NCBI RefSeq assembly: GCF_025244665.1
Contig: NZ_CP104205.1
Location: 682,001-746,000, forward strand
From: Maribacter litopenaei
Lineage (GTDB): Bacteria; Bacteroidota; Bacteroidia; Flavobacteriales; Flavobacteriaceae
Reading direction: 5' to 3'
DNA length: 64,000 bases
Position numbers and translations under genes: made by a program. The notes under the pieces were generated by a model. That model searched no databases, was not told the origin of the DNA, and saw nothing but the letters and a program-made list of their open reading frames with translations. Within the stretch, counting starts at the first letter, position 1. Each line of letters opens with the position of its first letter. This document shows positions 40,121-51,369 of this stretch, in pieces.

Positions 40121-41532
40121 TTAATTTAATGGATTGTCCGGGATTTTTAAATAGGGTTTAGATTTTCTTTTTTCCATATTTACCGATTTTCCCTTCCAAA
40201 TTTAGTTTTGTCACCTTTAAAGTTAATTTTCCAAATTTTCCCTTGCTTGGACTCGGAGATATAGAGAGACCCATTTTTATCCTGAGAGAGCCCCATAGGT
40301 CTATATTTTGCATCTTCCACTGTTCTAACGGTATCCACTCCAGTAAATCCATCTGCAAAAATTTCCAACTCTCCAATTGGCTTTCCATTTTTAAAGGGAA
40401 CGAAACCTACTATATAACCAGCTTGTGGATATGGCCCGCGGTTCATAGAACCATGAAATGCAATAAAGGCACCTTGGTGATATCTTTACGGAAATTGATT
40501 TCCTTCATAAAAGAGCAGATCATTGGGAGCCCAATGTGCTGGTAGTCCCATAATAGGATCCTTAAAACCTTCAGCTTTTTTTTGGCCATCGCCCCCATAT
40601 TCAGGAGCTACTAATTTTTCTTTTTTAAATGGATCATAGTAGCTGTAGGGCCAACCAAAATTATCTCCGTTCTCTATCTGCATGAACTCTTCAGCTGGCA
40701 AAACCGCTTGATCCCATTTGCTATAGTATTGAGGGGCGTGGTTGTGTAAATAGTCTCGCCCATGCTGAACTCCATATAGCTTGTCATCTGCATTGTTCCA
40801 GGAAATGGCGACCATACTTCTAATTCCGGTAGCGAACATTTCACCATCCTGTTGAATCTGTCCTGGCTTTGATTCGTCAAACTTCCGAGATGCTTCCTAA
40901 TACCTCTAGACCTGGGCAGGGGTACATTCCTTTTATTTGACCTTTTGAGTTAGGATCTTCACATGCATTTGTGGGTGCACTAAATGTTACGAACATGTTT
41001 CCTTTTTTGTCAAATGCTAGGGATTTGGCGTTATGCCATCGTTGTGGAAAAACATCCGTTAATATAACTTCAGGTTTTCCTTGGGGAATTAAGCTAGAAT
41101 CCGATAGTTTTTGTCTGTATATTACTTGTTCCGAACTAAAATAGAGATATCCGTTATGGATTCGCATTTCTGTTGCAAACGTACCATCGTTTGGATAGTC
41201 CCCAAACCTTTGCATAATATCTGCGGTTCCATCCCCGGTAGTGTCACGTAGGGCCATATTTCCATTCGGCCTTTAGGTTCTCTCAGCTTGGCGTAGACAT
41301 CTCCATTATCATTTACTGCGATATGCCTAGAGGGGCCAATACTGTCAACGAATACCACTCCGGAAAAACCATCAGGTAAGTATAGGCCACCATTTTCTGA
41401 ATTATGTATATGCTTAATTTCTGTAGTATTTTCCTCGGTATCTAGGGGTGTATTTTTATTGATGCTTTTAGAATCATCCTTGCAGGAGAATAGTGTTGTT
41501 ACCAAAAGAACGAATATCGTGCAGTGCTTCAT
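40121..41532 (-). CDS. PQQ-dependent sugar (sorbosone-type) dehydrogenase (4 lesions)
   Basis: An exported lipoprotein (LVTTLFSC) with a six-bladed propeller of the PQQ-dependent aldose/sorbosone dehydrogenase family: LYLPDGFSGVVFVDSIGPS, MALRDTTGDGTADIMQRFG, GIRSMVAISWNNADDKLYGV, GDNFGWPYSYYDPF and KYRPMGLSQDKNGSLYISES. Lesions: 41265-41269 (CCAGA read as CCGA), 40885-40890 (TCTGG read as TCTCGG), 40486-40491 (CCAGAA read as CCGTAA, which creates an in-frame stop), and about 40191-40197. Restored length about 470 residues. It faces away from the SusCD operon and is followed by the ASST-like gene, probably as one transcript. Confidence 0.85.
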
Positions 41533-41631
41533 TATATCTAACTAGTTACGATTCCTGTTTAAATATACTAAATAAGTGGTGTGGAGATTCTGAAATGGAA
41601 ACATTCAATCTAGGTTTGGAATCCATTAATA

Positions 41632-41665
41632 AAAAAGATCCATCTTTTCGAGGATGGATCTTTTT
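41632..41665. terminator. Bidirectional rho-independent terminator
   Basis: An 8-bp perfect stem GATCCATC - TTTTCGAG - GATGGATC with an A-run before and a T-run after. It ends the SusCD-lipoprotein transcript (last gene stops at 41690 on the minus strand) and separates it from the dehydrogenase gene. Confidence 0.88.
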
Positions 41666-41689
41666 GTTAGTATGATTGCGATAAGATTT

Positions 41690-42567
41690 TTAATCTACAC
41701 AATAGTTCAATGCTTGAGGATCTGGAACAGGGGATGGAGTAACATCCGCTTTTAGGTTACCTTCTGCAGAATAAACCTGGAAGCTAACTTCTGAATCCCA
41801 AGCACCGAAACATAAGATATGGTCAAATCTTGAGTTCCAGTTGGAACAGTAAATGTAGTACTACCTGCTGCTCCATCGTCTAGAGTGAATGAGGCGATAT
41901 TTGTCCCATCTACTGAAATCTCTAAAGAAGCACCGTTCCAACCATCACCGTAAGAATCTTGCCCATCTATGGTCCATTCACCTGCACTTGGTGGTATTGG
42001 AGGACAAACAAGCGGTACAGTGTAAATAAATGGAGATCTAAAATAAGAACCACCAGATACCGTACTGTTTAAGTTATTACTTGAAAATGATCTACCATCC
42101 GTCAAGTTAAGAACGTATCTAATCGTAAAACTATCTCCACCAGTATAATCCCCAGCTGCAACACCTGCTGCTGAAGCCAACTCACCTAAAGTCAACACTA
42201 CGTTGATAGAAGGTAAACCTACTGCATTTGGTGAAAATTCTGAAGCTGGAATTGTTTTTACCAAAGCCTCAGAAGTAGATAATGCATCGTCTACAGCGCT
42301 GTTAAATGTGGTGTAGATTTGCACATCCTGCAATAGTCCACCTTCAGCATTATCTTCTACTTCGAAGGTAACGGAGTATTGAGATGAAGGATCGGAGAAA
42401 CTGAATTCCTGGGCAGCTATTTCCAATGCTGGAGTAGTAGCTCTAAATACCGCTCCTCTTGTCACTTCAGCAAATACATCATCAATGGTCTTATTGCTGG
42501 ATTCACAGGCAATAAAACCTGCAGATACCAACGATAACATGAATATGTTTTTAATATATCTTTTCAT
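41690..42567 (-). CDS. SusCD-associated lipoprotein with DGWNGA domain (1 frameshift)
   Basis: An exported lipoprotein (lipobox VSAGFIAC) of about 292 residues, third gene of the SusC-SusD operon (12 nt after susD). Residues 30-190 form a beta-rich domain (AAQEFSFSDPSSQYSVTFEV); a second domain starts GEWTIDGQDSYGDGWNGAS, a pattern seen in beta-sandwich domains of marine bacteroidetes, then LEISVDGTNIASFTLDDGAA. The break at 41805-41808 (TCTGG read as TCGG) hides the end; restored, it reads YVSGAWDSEVSFQVYSAEGN and stops at 41690. Position suggests a surface-exposed substrate-binding role (inference). Confidence 0.78.
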
Positions 42568-42579
42568 AATTCTATTTTT

Positions 42580-44273
42580 TTAGTTTGATAAAGGAAAGCC
42601 GCTATCAGGATTGTTGTCCCAGAAGACTTTTGTTGTTACACTAGGTTTCTGCGATACACTACTGTTGTTGTTGGCATATACGGCAGGAAAAAGGAAAGAT
42701 CTAATGAACGATCCTGGGTCCGGCTCCAAGTTTGGCTGAAGATCACTAGGATATCCAGTTCTTCTATAGAAATTGTAAGCATCGATACCATTACCGTATA
42801 ACGCTACCCAAAACTCCTTCGCCAATAGATTCAACTTTTCATCTCCAACAGCAAGATCATATTCTGCCTCAACTTCAGCAAGGTAATCTGCTACATCGTC
42901 CTCGGAGGGTGCAAGCGATAAATCTGCGCCAGCGTCCAAAGGTCCAAAGGCCATTGTTTTATCAATTGATTTTTCAATTCCAGCTAACATTAAATCTCTG
43001 GCTCCTGTAACATCACCGGCTACGTAAGCCATCTCAGCTCTTAGGAAATCGACTGTTTGAGCTAGGAAAATTGGAGTAATTCCAGCTCCACCACCACCAG
43101 ATCCTAAATCAACTCCTTCAAGGCTACTATCATCGAATTCACCACCGGCAGGATAAACCCCGTAAGTAGTTCTCAACTGACCATCCGGAGGTGTACCATC
43201 GTCATCACCATGATCTCTACCCCAGTATCCATTTGGTAAATAGCAGAAAGTAAATCCACCGGAAACATAATGGGCAGGAGCAGGCTCAACACTACAGGAT
43301 AGTGTTTGCTGGTTAGGACCATCTGAATCAACAGCTCCCGGAGTTGTTTCGGACTGTCTATAGTAATAGTAACGTATTCTTGGATCACTATCATCATAAA
43401 TGTTTACAGCATTATCCTTCTTGGAATTATCCATATAGTTCATCAACCAGTTAGACATATAAGTTGCTGCACCTTGAGGGGTGTAGTCACTAATGTATTT
43501 TGGATGTCTAGAATCCGGATTCACCACGTTTGTACCCCAAGTAAATTGAAAATCTTCATCTACAGAGGAAATATAGTTTCCACCAGCCACAATAGAGTTA
43601 AAAGCAGCTGTAGCTCCAGCGTCTACCAATCTACTTTGAGCGTAGATTTTCAACTTTAGAGAATTGGCCAATTTTACCCAGTTGTCCCAATCACCACTAT
43701 AGTAATAATCGTTTTACTGGATCAGTGGCATTATCATCCGTTGTAAAATTGCCTATGGCACTATCTAAAAGAGCTAAGGCTGCGGCATAAATGGAAGCTC
43801 CACTATCAGCAGAAGGGTTTAGGTTCTCAATCCCTCCAATTGCGTCGGAGTAAGGAACATCCCCATAAAAATCAACCAAGGTTACCGCTGTAAAGGCTTG
43901 CATTACCTGTCCCATACCAATGTGTCTTTTAAAATTGGCTTCAGCAGCCAACTCGTTCATTGCACTGATATCAGTTAACATGGAAGAGTAAGCAAATCGC
44001 CACTCCGCATCTTGGGATGCCGGAGAATACGCTTGTTGGTACAAACGAGTTCCCATATACTCGATTCGAGTAACTTCGGCACCGTTTTGGCCCATGGCTT
44101 CATTAAATCTTGCAAATTCTTCTTGTACCCTGTTTAAATAAAAGTCTCGGGGTAGCCTGTTCCGGACTCACAGCGTTAGGATCCGAAATTAAGTCAAGTT
44201 CAGTAGTCTCGCACGAAAGGATAAGTCCTGCGGAGAATACAGATAGAACTAAGTTTTTAATATTTATTTTCAT
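42580..44273 (-). CDS. SusD/RagB-family outer-membrane lipoprotein (2 frameshifts)
   Basis: The nutrient-binding partner of the SusC porin, about 564 residues. ATG at 44273 opens MKINIKNLVLSVFSAGLILS with lipobox Cys; the helical TPR core has QAFTAVTLVDFYGDVPYSDA and GGFTFCYLPNGYWGRD, and the C-terminal part FLRAEMAYVAGDVTGARDL and ALYGNGIDAYNFYRRTGYP, typical of the SusD_2 subfamily, which often serves peptide uptake. Lesions: 44145-44150 (CCAGA read as CCGAGA, in T-P-D-F-Y-L-N-R) and about 43709-43715 (one extra base before Y-Y-S-G-D-W). It starts 11 nt after susC. Confidence 0.9.
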
Positions 44274-44284
44274 GTTTCTTTTTT

Positions 44285-47200
44285 TTAAAATGTTGCTTTA
44301 ATAGACATACCATATCTTCACGGAACCTGGGCTATTGATAAAGTCAAATCCAAGAGCGTTACCAACACCAACACCAAGGTTTTCAGGATCAAAGTTAGTT
44401 CCTTCAGGTACGTTGAGTCCTTTGAACCAAAGGTTTTGTCCGCTTAGAGTGAAGCTTAAGGAACCAAATGGGGTTCTGTCCAAAGCCTTACTTGGTACGG
44501 AGTAGCCTAAACTAACTTCTCTTAATCTAATAGTACTACCATCATAAACCTGAAGTTCGCTAGGTCCAAAAGCAACATTGCTAAAGTAGTAATCAGAGTT
44601 GTTTATTTGTATATCGTTTACTGAACCGTCCGCCTTAACACCTGGAAGGATGAAGGTAGAAACACGATCTTCAGTATCGGTTGTTAAACCACGACCAACA
44701 AGGGCAGAAATGGTATTTGCGTAAACATCACCACCATGTCTATATGAAATATCGAAGTTGAAAGTAAAGTTTTTAACCCTAAAACCATTGCTTACGTTCA
44801 ATCTCCAATCCGCGTTAGGATCACCAATTTCGAACAATCCGTTTTCCTCAACGTAGCTACCGGTACTGGCCACAACTTTATTTCCGTTGTCGTCCCTTAA
44901 AACCCTGCTACCTAATATGACACCAAATGGTCTATTTGGTACTGCGAAGTTAGATAGGTCTGAGAATAGGCCACCGATGTTAATATTATCGGTATCCTGT
45001 CCTAAATCGATAACTGTAGATTCATCCGCTGTAAAGTTGGCGTTGATATCCCAATTGAAACCACCGTCATTTTCACTTCTAAATAAGGAAAGACCAAAAT
45101 CAGCCTCAATACCTTTTACTTGAACCTCACCAATGTTAGTTACCGTTTCAGTATAACCGGTTGATGGATCCAATGGCTGTCTTGAGATAAGGTCCGTAGT
45201 GGTCTTTTTATAGACCGATACATCCAAGGAAACCCTATTTTGAATAAATCCGGATTCAATACCGAATTCTAATTCGGCCAAAAGTTCCGGTTTCAAACCT
45301 GGGTTTGCCAATTCATCATCAACGCGAATAGATGATATTAAGGTACCGTCCTTTAAAAACTCTCTAGTGTTAAGAGTAGCGGTCGATGCTACTGGATATC
45401 CACCAAAGAAACCTGCTGAAGTACCGTAACCAGCTCTTAACTTCAAGAAGTTCAATCCATTTTGAGACTGTAAGCCATCTATTAAAGAAGTTGGAAGTAT
45501 GGATAAACTTGCAGAAGGATAGAAAATGGAGTTTTCAATAAAGTTGGAAACCCAATCATTCCTAGCAGCTAAAGTTAAATAAGCAAAGTTGTCATATCCA
45601 AATTCAGTTTGGGCATAAACCCCCATGATATTTTGTACTTCATCGTATTGTCTTGGCTGTGAAGTCGCAAAGTTATAATGTCTAAATACATCGAATATGG
45701 ATTGCTGATCACTAACTACACCTTGTCTTGAGAATTCGGTTCTTCTTGACGTAGCACCTAGGTTCAGGTTTAAATCCAATTTGTCCGTAAGTTGCCACAT
45801 TCCATTTAATTGAAGTGTGTGATCCCAAATAGTGTTCTTGTTATCATAGGTTTCATATCTTCCTTGCAAATATCCTTCGGCTCCACCTTTGTTCTGTCCT
45901 ATCTCGTTTCTTTCAGTATAGAAATCCAAACCGATTCCTCCAGAACACGTTCATGTTATCACTAATCTTGTAATTGAACTGGCTACTACCAAAAACCCTG
46001 TTCGTTAGCTGATTCGCAAAAGCATTTTCAGCGGTCCATCTTGGGTTTTGGATACCGTTGTTTGCTCGGTAATATGTACTACGGCCATCAATTGGACTTT
46101 GAAAAGGTAGTCCCATTAAGTCAACACTCCTAGGAGTAAAGAATAAATGACCAAATACGGAAGCACCATCACCGAAAGCACCGTTACCAGTACTAGCTGC
46201 AATAGGAGGGGACTTAACATCACTTTTGGTGAAATTCATAGTACCATTAACAGTGAAGTTATTGCTTAACTCGGCCCTACCACCAACACTAATGGAAGTT
46301 CTTTGTAGTTTATTTCCAGGAGTAAACCCTTCATCCCTTAAATTACTAACGCTGGCATTGTAAGATACTTTTCCATCTTCAGATGCACCGAAGCATTTAT
46401 CGAGTTATTTGTGACCGTACCTGTTCTAAAGAAGTTTTTAACACCGTCGTAAGGCTTGTATTCATAAGTGGCCCCAATATATTCGGGAAAAGCAGCCCTT
46501 ACCCCTGCGTTCACACCATATGGGTGTCTAATTAATATTGTACCATCATCAGTAGTACCTCTCCAAACGGATCCAAAGCTATTTGGAGTCCGGAATATTG
46601 AAGTCCGGACTCCAGTTACTAAAGAATTCACCGTACGCTTGGTCAAAACCATTACCGTACTGGTCCTGATAATCCGGAAGTGTAGATATTTGATTATAGA
46701 ATAAGGATGATGTTACGGAAATTTCAGATTTCTTTCTACCTGTTCCAGCAGAGCCAGCTTTTGTAGTAATCAAGATAACACCGTTTCTACCAGCCGTACC
46801 ATATAAGTTGGCAGCAGCCAAACCTTTCAATACGTTTACATTAGCAATGTTGTTTGAGTCCAAATCCAAAAATCTACTGGAACCCACGTTACCATCAATG
46901 GCATCACCCTGGGCGTTAGTATCACCACTAAAAGGAACACCATCCACGATGAATAAAGGTTGGTTCGATCCTGAAATTGAAGTAAAACCACGGATGATAA
47001 TGTTAGTTGCGGAACCGGAGACACCACTTGCGGCATTAATTAAAACCCCGGAGGCTTTACCATTCAACACCCTACCTACATCACCTTCGGCTTTTTGCTC
47101 TAATTGATCTGAGTCCACCGAGGCTACTGCATATCCTAGAGATTTTTTCTCCCTTTTGATACCTTGTGCAGTTACAACAACTTCTTCCAATGCCTGTGCG

Positions 47201-47493
47201 TCTTCTTCCATCTGCACATTAATGGTGTTACTTGCTCCTACAGTTTGGGTTACTGCTTTTTGCCCGATGTACGTAAACAATAATGTTTGTCCTACCGACG
47301 CGTTAATAGAATAGTTACCGTCAAAATCTGACTGCGTACCAGTAGTTGTCCCTTGAACAACAATATTTACGCCTGGCAGCGGAAGTCCACTTTGGTCGGT
47401 AACTGTCCCAGTGACCGTTTTTTCTTGTGCAAAAGAGATATGCACAATTAACGCCAATAACAGCGTCAATAATCCATTTAGTTTTGTTCTCAT
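44285..47493 (-). CDS. SusC/RagA-family TonB-dependent receptor (4 frameshifts)
   Basis: A TonB-dependent outer-membrane transporter of about 1,069 residues. Signal peptide (LLTLLLALIVHISFAQ), then a CarboxypepD_reg-like domain (TDQSGLPLPGVNIVVQGTT), a plug (EEVVVTAQGIKREKKSLGYA; GFTSISGSNQPLFIVDGVP) and a long barrel ending GLNVPEGTNFDPENLG. Lesions: about 46580-46590, 46388-46391 (TCTGG read as TCGG), 45940-45949 (insertion beside an intact TCTGGA), and 44318-44323 (CCAGA read as CCGTGA); the last restores the typical end SRRYGMSIKATF and stop 44285. It forms an outer-membrane pair with the SusD protein. No CAZyme genes are beside it. Confidence 0.92.
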
Positions 47494-47822
47494 TTTTTAA
47501 TTATTTGAATTAGCTAGCAGCAAAAATCACAAAATGGCGTTAATAATCCAAGTGAATTTTAATAAAACTTTAAGAACGTGAAGGATTATTAGGAGTTATA
47601 GATTAAACACTATTCGGATTTTACATTATGTAATATAACATCCTAAAAATTGAGAATATCATAATATTTTTAAGTTCGATGAATGGTATTTTTTGATGAT
47701 TTAGTGTGAGACAATGGTTGGTTTTGGATTAATTTCTTCTATCGGGCCGGTTCGATTTTTTGGAGCATATTGAGGGCTTAAATTGGATGTTTGAAAAAAC
47801 TTTGAAAATAATTGGATCGGGG
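47494..47822. other. Intergenic region between susC and the ribosomal operon
   Basis: The two operons diverge here with about 405 bases between start codons (47493 and 47899). The sequence is AT-rich, with no open frame, RNA gene or repeat recognised. The ribosomal promoter lies at its right end; for susC a poor TGATTTTTG-like stretch precedes the start but no good TAnnTTTG was found. Confidence 0.6.
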
Positions 47823-47853
47823 TTTGATTTATAGTGAAATATCACTACATTTG
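47823..47853 (+). promoter_or_regulatory. Bacteroidota-type promoter of the rpsL operon
   Basis: TTTG (47823-47826), a spacer of exactly 19 nt, and TACATTTG (47846-47853), an exact match to TTTG-N19-TAnnTTTG. Transcription would start about 40 nt before the rpsL ATG. This is the best promoter match in the window and heads the ribosomal superoperon. Confidence 0.75.
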
Positions 47854-47898
47854 CCGACCCTTAAACAAAGGGTAAATTTTTATACATATTTATATAGT

Positions 47899-48273
47899 AT
47901 GCCAACAATTTCACAATTAGTACGAACAGGAAGGGCCACAATTACCAAGAAGAGTAAATCGGCTGCTTTGGATTCGTGTCCTCAAAGAAGGGGTGTATGT
48001 ACTCGTGTATATACAACAACTCCTAAGAAACCAAACTCTGCAATGAGAAAAGTTGCAAGGGTTAGGTTGACGAACGGGAAAGAGGTAAATGCCTATATTC
48101 CTGGTGAGGGTCACAATTTGCAAGAGCACTCGATAGTATTGGTAAGAGGCGGAAGAGTTAAGGACTTGCCAGGGGTTAGATATCATATCGTTCGTGGGGC
48201 ATTGGACACAGCTGGTGTGGCCGGTAGAACACAACGTAGGTCTAAATACGGTGCTAAACGTCCTAAGAAGTAA
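47899..48273 (+). CDS. rpsL: 30S ribosomal protein S12
   Basis: Intact 124-residue S12 with the decoding-centre segments [19 protein letters not shown] and [13 protein letters not shown]. The lysine in KKPNSA is wild type, so no streptomycin-resistance change is seen at that site. Start at [12 protein letters not shown]; an open frame upstream to 47812 is rejected because it would include the promoter. First gene of the superoperon. Confidence 0.97.
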   Translation: MPTISQLVRTGRATITKKSKSAALDSCPQRRGVCTRVYTTTPKKPNSAMRKVARVRLTNGKEVNAYIPGEGHNLQEHSIVLVRGGRVKDLPGVRYHIVRGALDTAGVAGRTQRRSKYGAKRPKK

Positions 48274-48296
48274 ATAACACTTTTTAAAAAGAAGTA

Positions 48297-48774
48297 ATGA
48301 GAAAAAGACAGGCAAAGAAAAGACCACTTTTACCAGATCCAAGGTTTAATGATCAATTGGTAACCGGATTTGTCAATATGATGATGTGGGACGGTAAAAA
48401 ATCTGTAGCATTTAGTGTTTTCTATGATGCTATAGATATCGTGGAGTCAAAAAAGACCGATGAAGAAAAATCGGCTGCGGAGCTTTGGAAGGATGCATTA
48501 AGTAATGTAATGCCTCATGTAGAGGTTAGGAGTCGTAGAGTTGGTGGTGCAACCTTTCAAATACCAATGCAGATTCGCCCGAGATAGGAAGATTTCCACT
48601 GCGATGAAGTGGTTGATAAGTTATGCGAGAAAGCGTAATGAAAAAGGTATGTCCCAAAAGTTAGCAGCTGAGATTTTGGCTGCTGCCAAGGAAGAAGGCG
48701 CTGCAGTGAAGAAAAGAGTAGATACACATAAGATGGCGGAGGCTAATAAGGCATTCTCTCACTTTAGATTCTAA
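48297..48774 (+). CDS. rpsG: 30S ribosomal protein S7 (1 frameshift)
   Basis: About 158 residues; S7 binds the 3' major domain of 16S rRNA and starts head assembly. [20 protein letters not shown] and [14 protein letters not shown] are typical. The break at 48579-48584 reads CCGAGA where the invariant [14 protein letters not shown] needs CCAGA. The usual ending NKAFSHFRF is present. Confidence 0.95.
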
Positions 48775-48779
48775 TCAAC

Positions 48780-50909
48780 ATGGCAAGAGATTTAAAATTA
48801 ACAAGAAATATAGGAATTGCCGCGCATATTGATGCCGGTAAAACGACTACCACTGAACGTATACTTTTTTATACAGGTGTTAGCCATAAGATAGGTGAGG
48901 TGCATGATGGTGCTGCGACCATGGACTGGATGGAGCAAGAGCAGGAGCGTGGTATTACCATTACTTCGGCTGCTACCACTTGTGAATGGGTTTTCCCTCG
49001 AGTTAATGGCGAACCTACTGAAGATGCGAACAGCTACCACTTTAATATTATAGATACCCCAGGTCACGTTGACTTTACCGTTGAGGTAAACAGATCTTTA
49101 CGTGTTCTAGATGGTTTGGTGTTTTTGTTTAGTGCGGTTGACGGTGTAGAGCCTCAATCCGAGACTAACTGGAGGCTAGCCGATAATTATAAAGTTCCTA
49201 GAATCGGGTTTGTGAATAAAATGGATCGTCAAGGTTCGAACTTTCTTGCAGTGTGCAATCAGGTGAAGGAAATGCTAGGTTCGAATGCCGTGCCTATCGT
49301 TTTGCCTATTGGTGAGGAAGCGGATTTCAAAGGTATTGTGGATTTGGCCAAAAACCGAGCAATCGTTTGGCACGAAGATAACTTTGGTTCTACTTTCGAT
49401 GTAATCGATATTCCCGAGGATATGCAAGCTGAGGTAAAGGAGTACAGAGCTGCCTTGATTGAAGCTGTTGCGGAATATGATGAGGAATTGATGGAGAAAT
49501 TCTTCGAGGATGAGGATTCCATTACGGAAGAAGAAGTTCACGCTGCTTTAAGAGCTGCGGTTATGGACAGGGCCATCATTCCAATGATTTGTGGTTCTTC
49601 CTTTAAAAATAAAGGTGTTCAGTTCCTATTGGATGCTGTTTGTAGATACCTTCCTTCTCCTTTGGATAAGGATGCAATAGAAGGTACTAATCCTGATACA
49701 GGTGAAACTATTACCCGTAAGCCTGATGTAAAGGAGCCATTTTCGGCTTTGGCTTTTAAAATTGCCACAGATCCTTTTGTAGGTCGATTGGCCTTTTTTA
49801 GAACATACTCTGGTAGATTGGAAGCAGGTTCGTATATATTGAATAACAGATCCGGTAAAAAAGAGCGTATTTCACGTATTTACCAAATGCATTCCAATAA
49901 GCAAAATGCAATCGATTTTATCGAGGCTGGAGATATTGGGGCTGCTGTAGGTTTTAAGGATATTAAGACCGGTGATACGATGTCCGATGAGAAGCATCCG
50001 ATTGTTTTGGAAAGTATGAACTTCCCAGATCCGGTAATTGGTATTGCTGTAGAGCCAAAAACAAAGGCAGATGTTGATAAATTGGGTATGGCTTTGGCAA
50101 AATTGGCCGAAGAAGATCCAACATTCCAGGTAAAAACGGACGAGGCTTCCGGTCAGACTATTATTTCCGGTATGGGTGAGCTTCACTTGGATATTATTGT
50201 AGACCGTTTAAGAAGGGAATTCAAGGTAGAGGTAAACCAAGGACAACCGCAGGTTGAATATAAGGAGGCCATCACCAAGTCTGCTGATCATAGAGAAGTT
50301 TACAAGAAACAATCTGGTGGACGTGGTAAGTTTGCCGATATTGTATTTACAATGGAACCAGTTACTGACGAAGAAAAAACTGGTTTGGAATTCGTAAACG
50401 AAGTTAAAGGTGGTAACGTTCCTAAGGAATATATACCAGCTGTTGAGAAGGGCTTCAAAGAAGCTATGAAAAATGGTCCATTGGCCGGCTTCGAGATGGA
50501 TAGTATGAAAGTTACCCTAAAGGATGGTTCCTTTCACCCTGTGGATTCTGATTCATTGTCTTTCGAATTGGCTGCCAAAATGGGCTACAAGGCTGCTGCT
50601 AAGGCTGCAAGGGCTGTATTGATGGAGCCAATCATGAAATTGGAAGTTATTACTCCTGAAGAAAACATGGGTGATATTGTTGGTGATTTGAACAGGAGAA
50701 GAGGTCAGGTTAGCAACATGTCAGATCGCGCAGGGGCTAAGGTTGTTAAGGCTACAGTTCCGTTATCAGAAATGTTCGGTTATGTAACATCATTGAGAAC
50801 GCTTTCTTACGGTAGGGCAACTTCTACAATGGAGTTCTCTCACTACGCGGAAACACCTTCCAATATATCTGAAGAGGTTATCAAGGCGGCAAAAGGTATA
50901 ACAGCATAA
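48780..50909 (+). CDS. fusA: Elongation factor G
   Basis: Intact 709-residue translational GTPase driving translocation. G1 [16 protein letters not shown]2 [11 protein letters not shown]3 [10 protein letters not shown]4 NKMDRQG and the domain IV/V segments ([26 protein letters not shown] [15 protein letters not shown]) are present. It starts 5 nt after rpsG. As with gcvP, it carries no lesion despite its length. Confidence 0.98.
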   Translation: MARDLKLTRNIGIAAHIDAGKTTTTERILFYTGVSHKIGEVHDGAATMDWMEQEQERGITITSAATTCEWVFPRVNGEPTEDANSYHFNIIDTPGHVDFTVEVNRSLRVLDGLVFLFSAVDGVEPQSETNWRLADNYKVPRIGFVNKMDRQGSNFLAVCNQVKEMLGSNAVPIVLPIGEEADFKGIVDLAKNRAIVWHEDNFGSTFDVIDIPEDMQAEVKEYRAALIEAVAEYDEELMEKFFEDEDSITEEEVHAALRAAVMDRAIIPMICGSSFKNKGVQFLLDAVCRYLPSPLDKDAIEGTNPDTGETITRKPDVKEPFSALAFKIATDPFVGRLAFFRTYSGRLEAGSYILNNRSGKKERISRIYQMHSNKQNAIDFIEAGDIGAAVGFKDIKTGDTMSDEKHPIVLESMNFPDPVIGIAVEPKTKADVDKLGMALAKLAEEDPTFQVKTDEASGQTIISGMGELHLDIIVDRLRREFKVEVNQGQPQVEYKEAITKSADHREVYKKQSGGRGKFADIVFTMEPVTDEEKTGLEFVNEVKGGNVPKEYIPAVEKGFKEAMKNGPLAGFEMDSMKVTLKDGSFHPVDSDSLSFELAAKMGYKAAAKAARAVLMEPIMKLEVITPEENMGDIVGDLNRRRGQVSNMSDRAGAKVVKATVPLSEMFGYVTSLRTLSYGRATSTMEFSHYAETPSNISEEVIKAAKGITA

Positions 50910-50918
50910 TTAAAGGAA

Positions 50919-51224
50919 ATGAGTCAGAAAATTAGAATAAAACTAAAATCTTACGATCACAATTTGGTGGATAAATCTGCTGAGAAAATCGTAAAAACGG
51001 TAAAGACTACCGGTGCTGTTGTAACGGGACCAATTCCTTTACCAACACATAAGAAAATATTTACCGTGTTGCGTTCGCCTCACGTAAATAAGAAGTCTAG
51101 AGAGCAATTTCAACTTAGTTCTTACAAGAGACTGTTGGATATTTATAGCTCTTCATCAAAAACCATCGATGCGCTTATGAAGTTAGAACTTCCAAGTGGT
51201 GTTGAGGTTGAGATTAAAGTATAA
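50919..51224 (+). CDS. rpsJ: 30S ribosomal protein S10
   Basis: Intact 101-residue S10; [20 protein letters not shown] and [20 protein letters not shown] are family signatures. First S10-operon gene, 9 nt after fusA, so str and S10 operons are joined, as in other Bacteroidota. A 145-base non-coding gap with two hairpins follows. Confidence 0.97.
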   Translation: MSQKIRIKLKSYDHNLVDKSAEKIVKTVKTTGAVVTGPIPLPTHKKIFTVLRSPHVNKKSREQFQLSSYKRLLDIYSSSSKTIDALMKLELPSGVEVEIKV

Positions 51225-51369
51225 TGCCACACTGAGCTGAGTTAGTCAGTGTAACATGTCCTGAGCTGCGTGCGAAGGAAAAACGGAGAAAAAATAATTT
51301 CAGGGTTGAATTATTTTTGACCCTATTTTTTTGAATAGTTTTTAATAATAAGTAATTAATAATTTAAGT
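51225..51369 (+). repeat. Intergenic hairpins between rpsJ and rplC (REP-like remnant and terminator/attenuator-like stem)
   Basis: The only sizeable gap inside the ribosomal cluster. ACACTGA (51229-51235) pairs with TCAGTGT (51246-51252), and CCTGAGCTGCGTGCGAAGG follows, similar to the GAGC...CGAAGG palindromes common between flavobacterial genes. A second stem AGGGTT (51302-51307) / GACCCT (51319-51324) precedes a T7 run, like a weak terminator or attenuator. Confidence 0.5.

Noticed and set aside
40158..40388. An alternative 76-residue minus-strand frame over the end of the PQQ dehydrogenase
   Set aside because: It overlaps the frame that carries the conserved KYRPMGLSQDKNGSLYISES and has no family features itself.
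47812..47898. N-terminal extension of S12
   Set aside because: The frame is open to 47812 but would overlap the -7 element TACATTTG; the family start MPTISQLVR lies at 47899.
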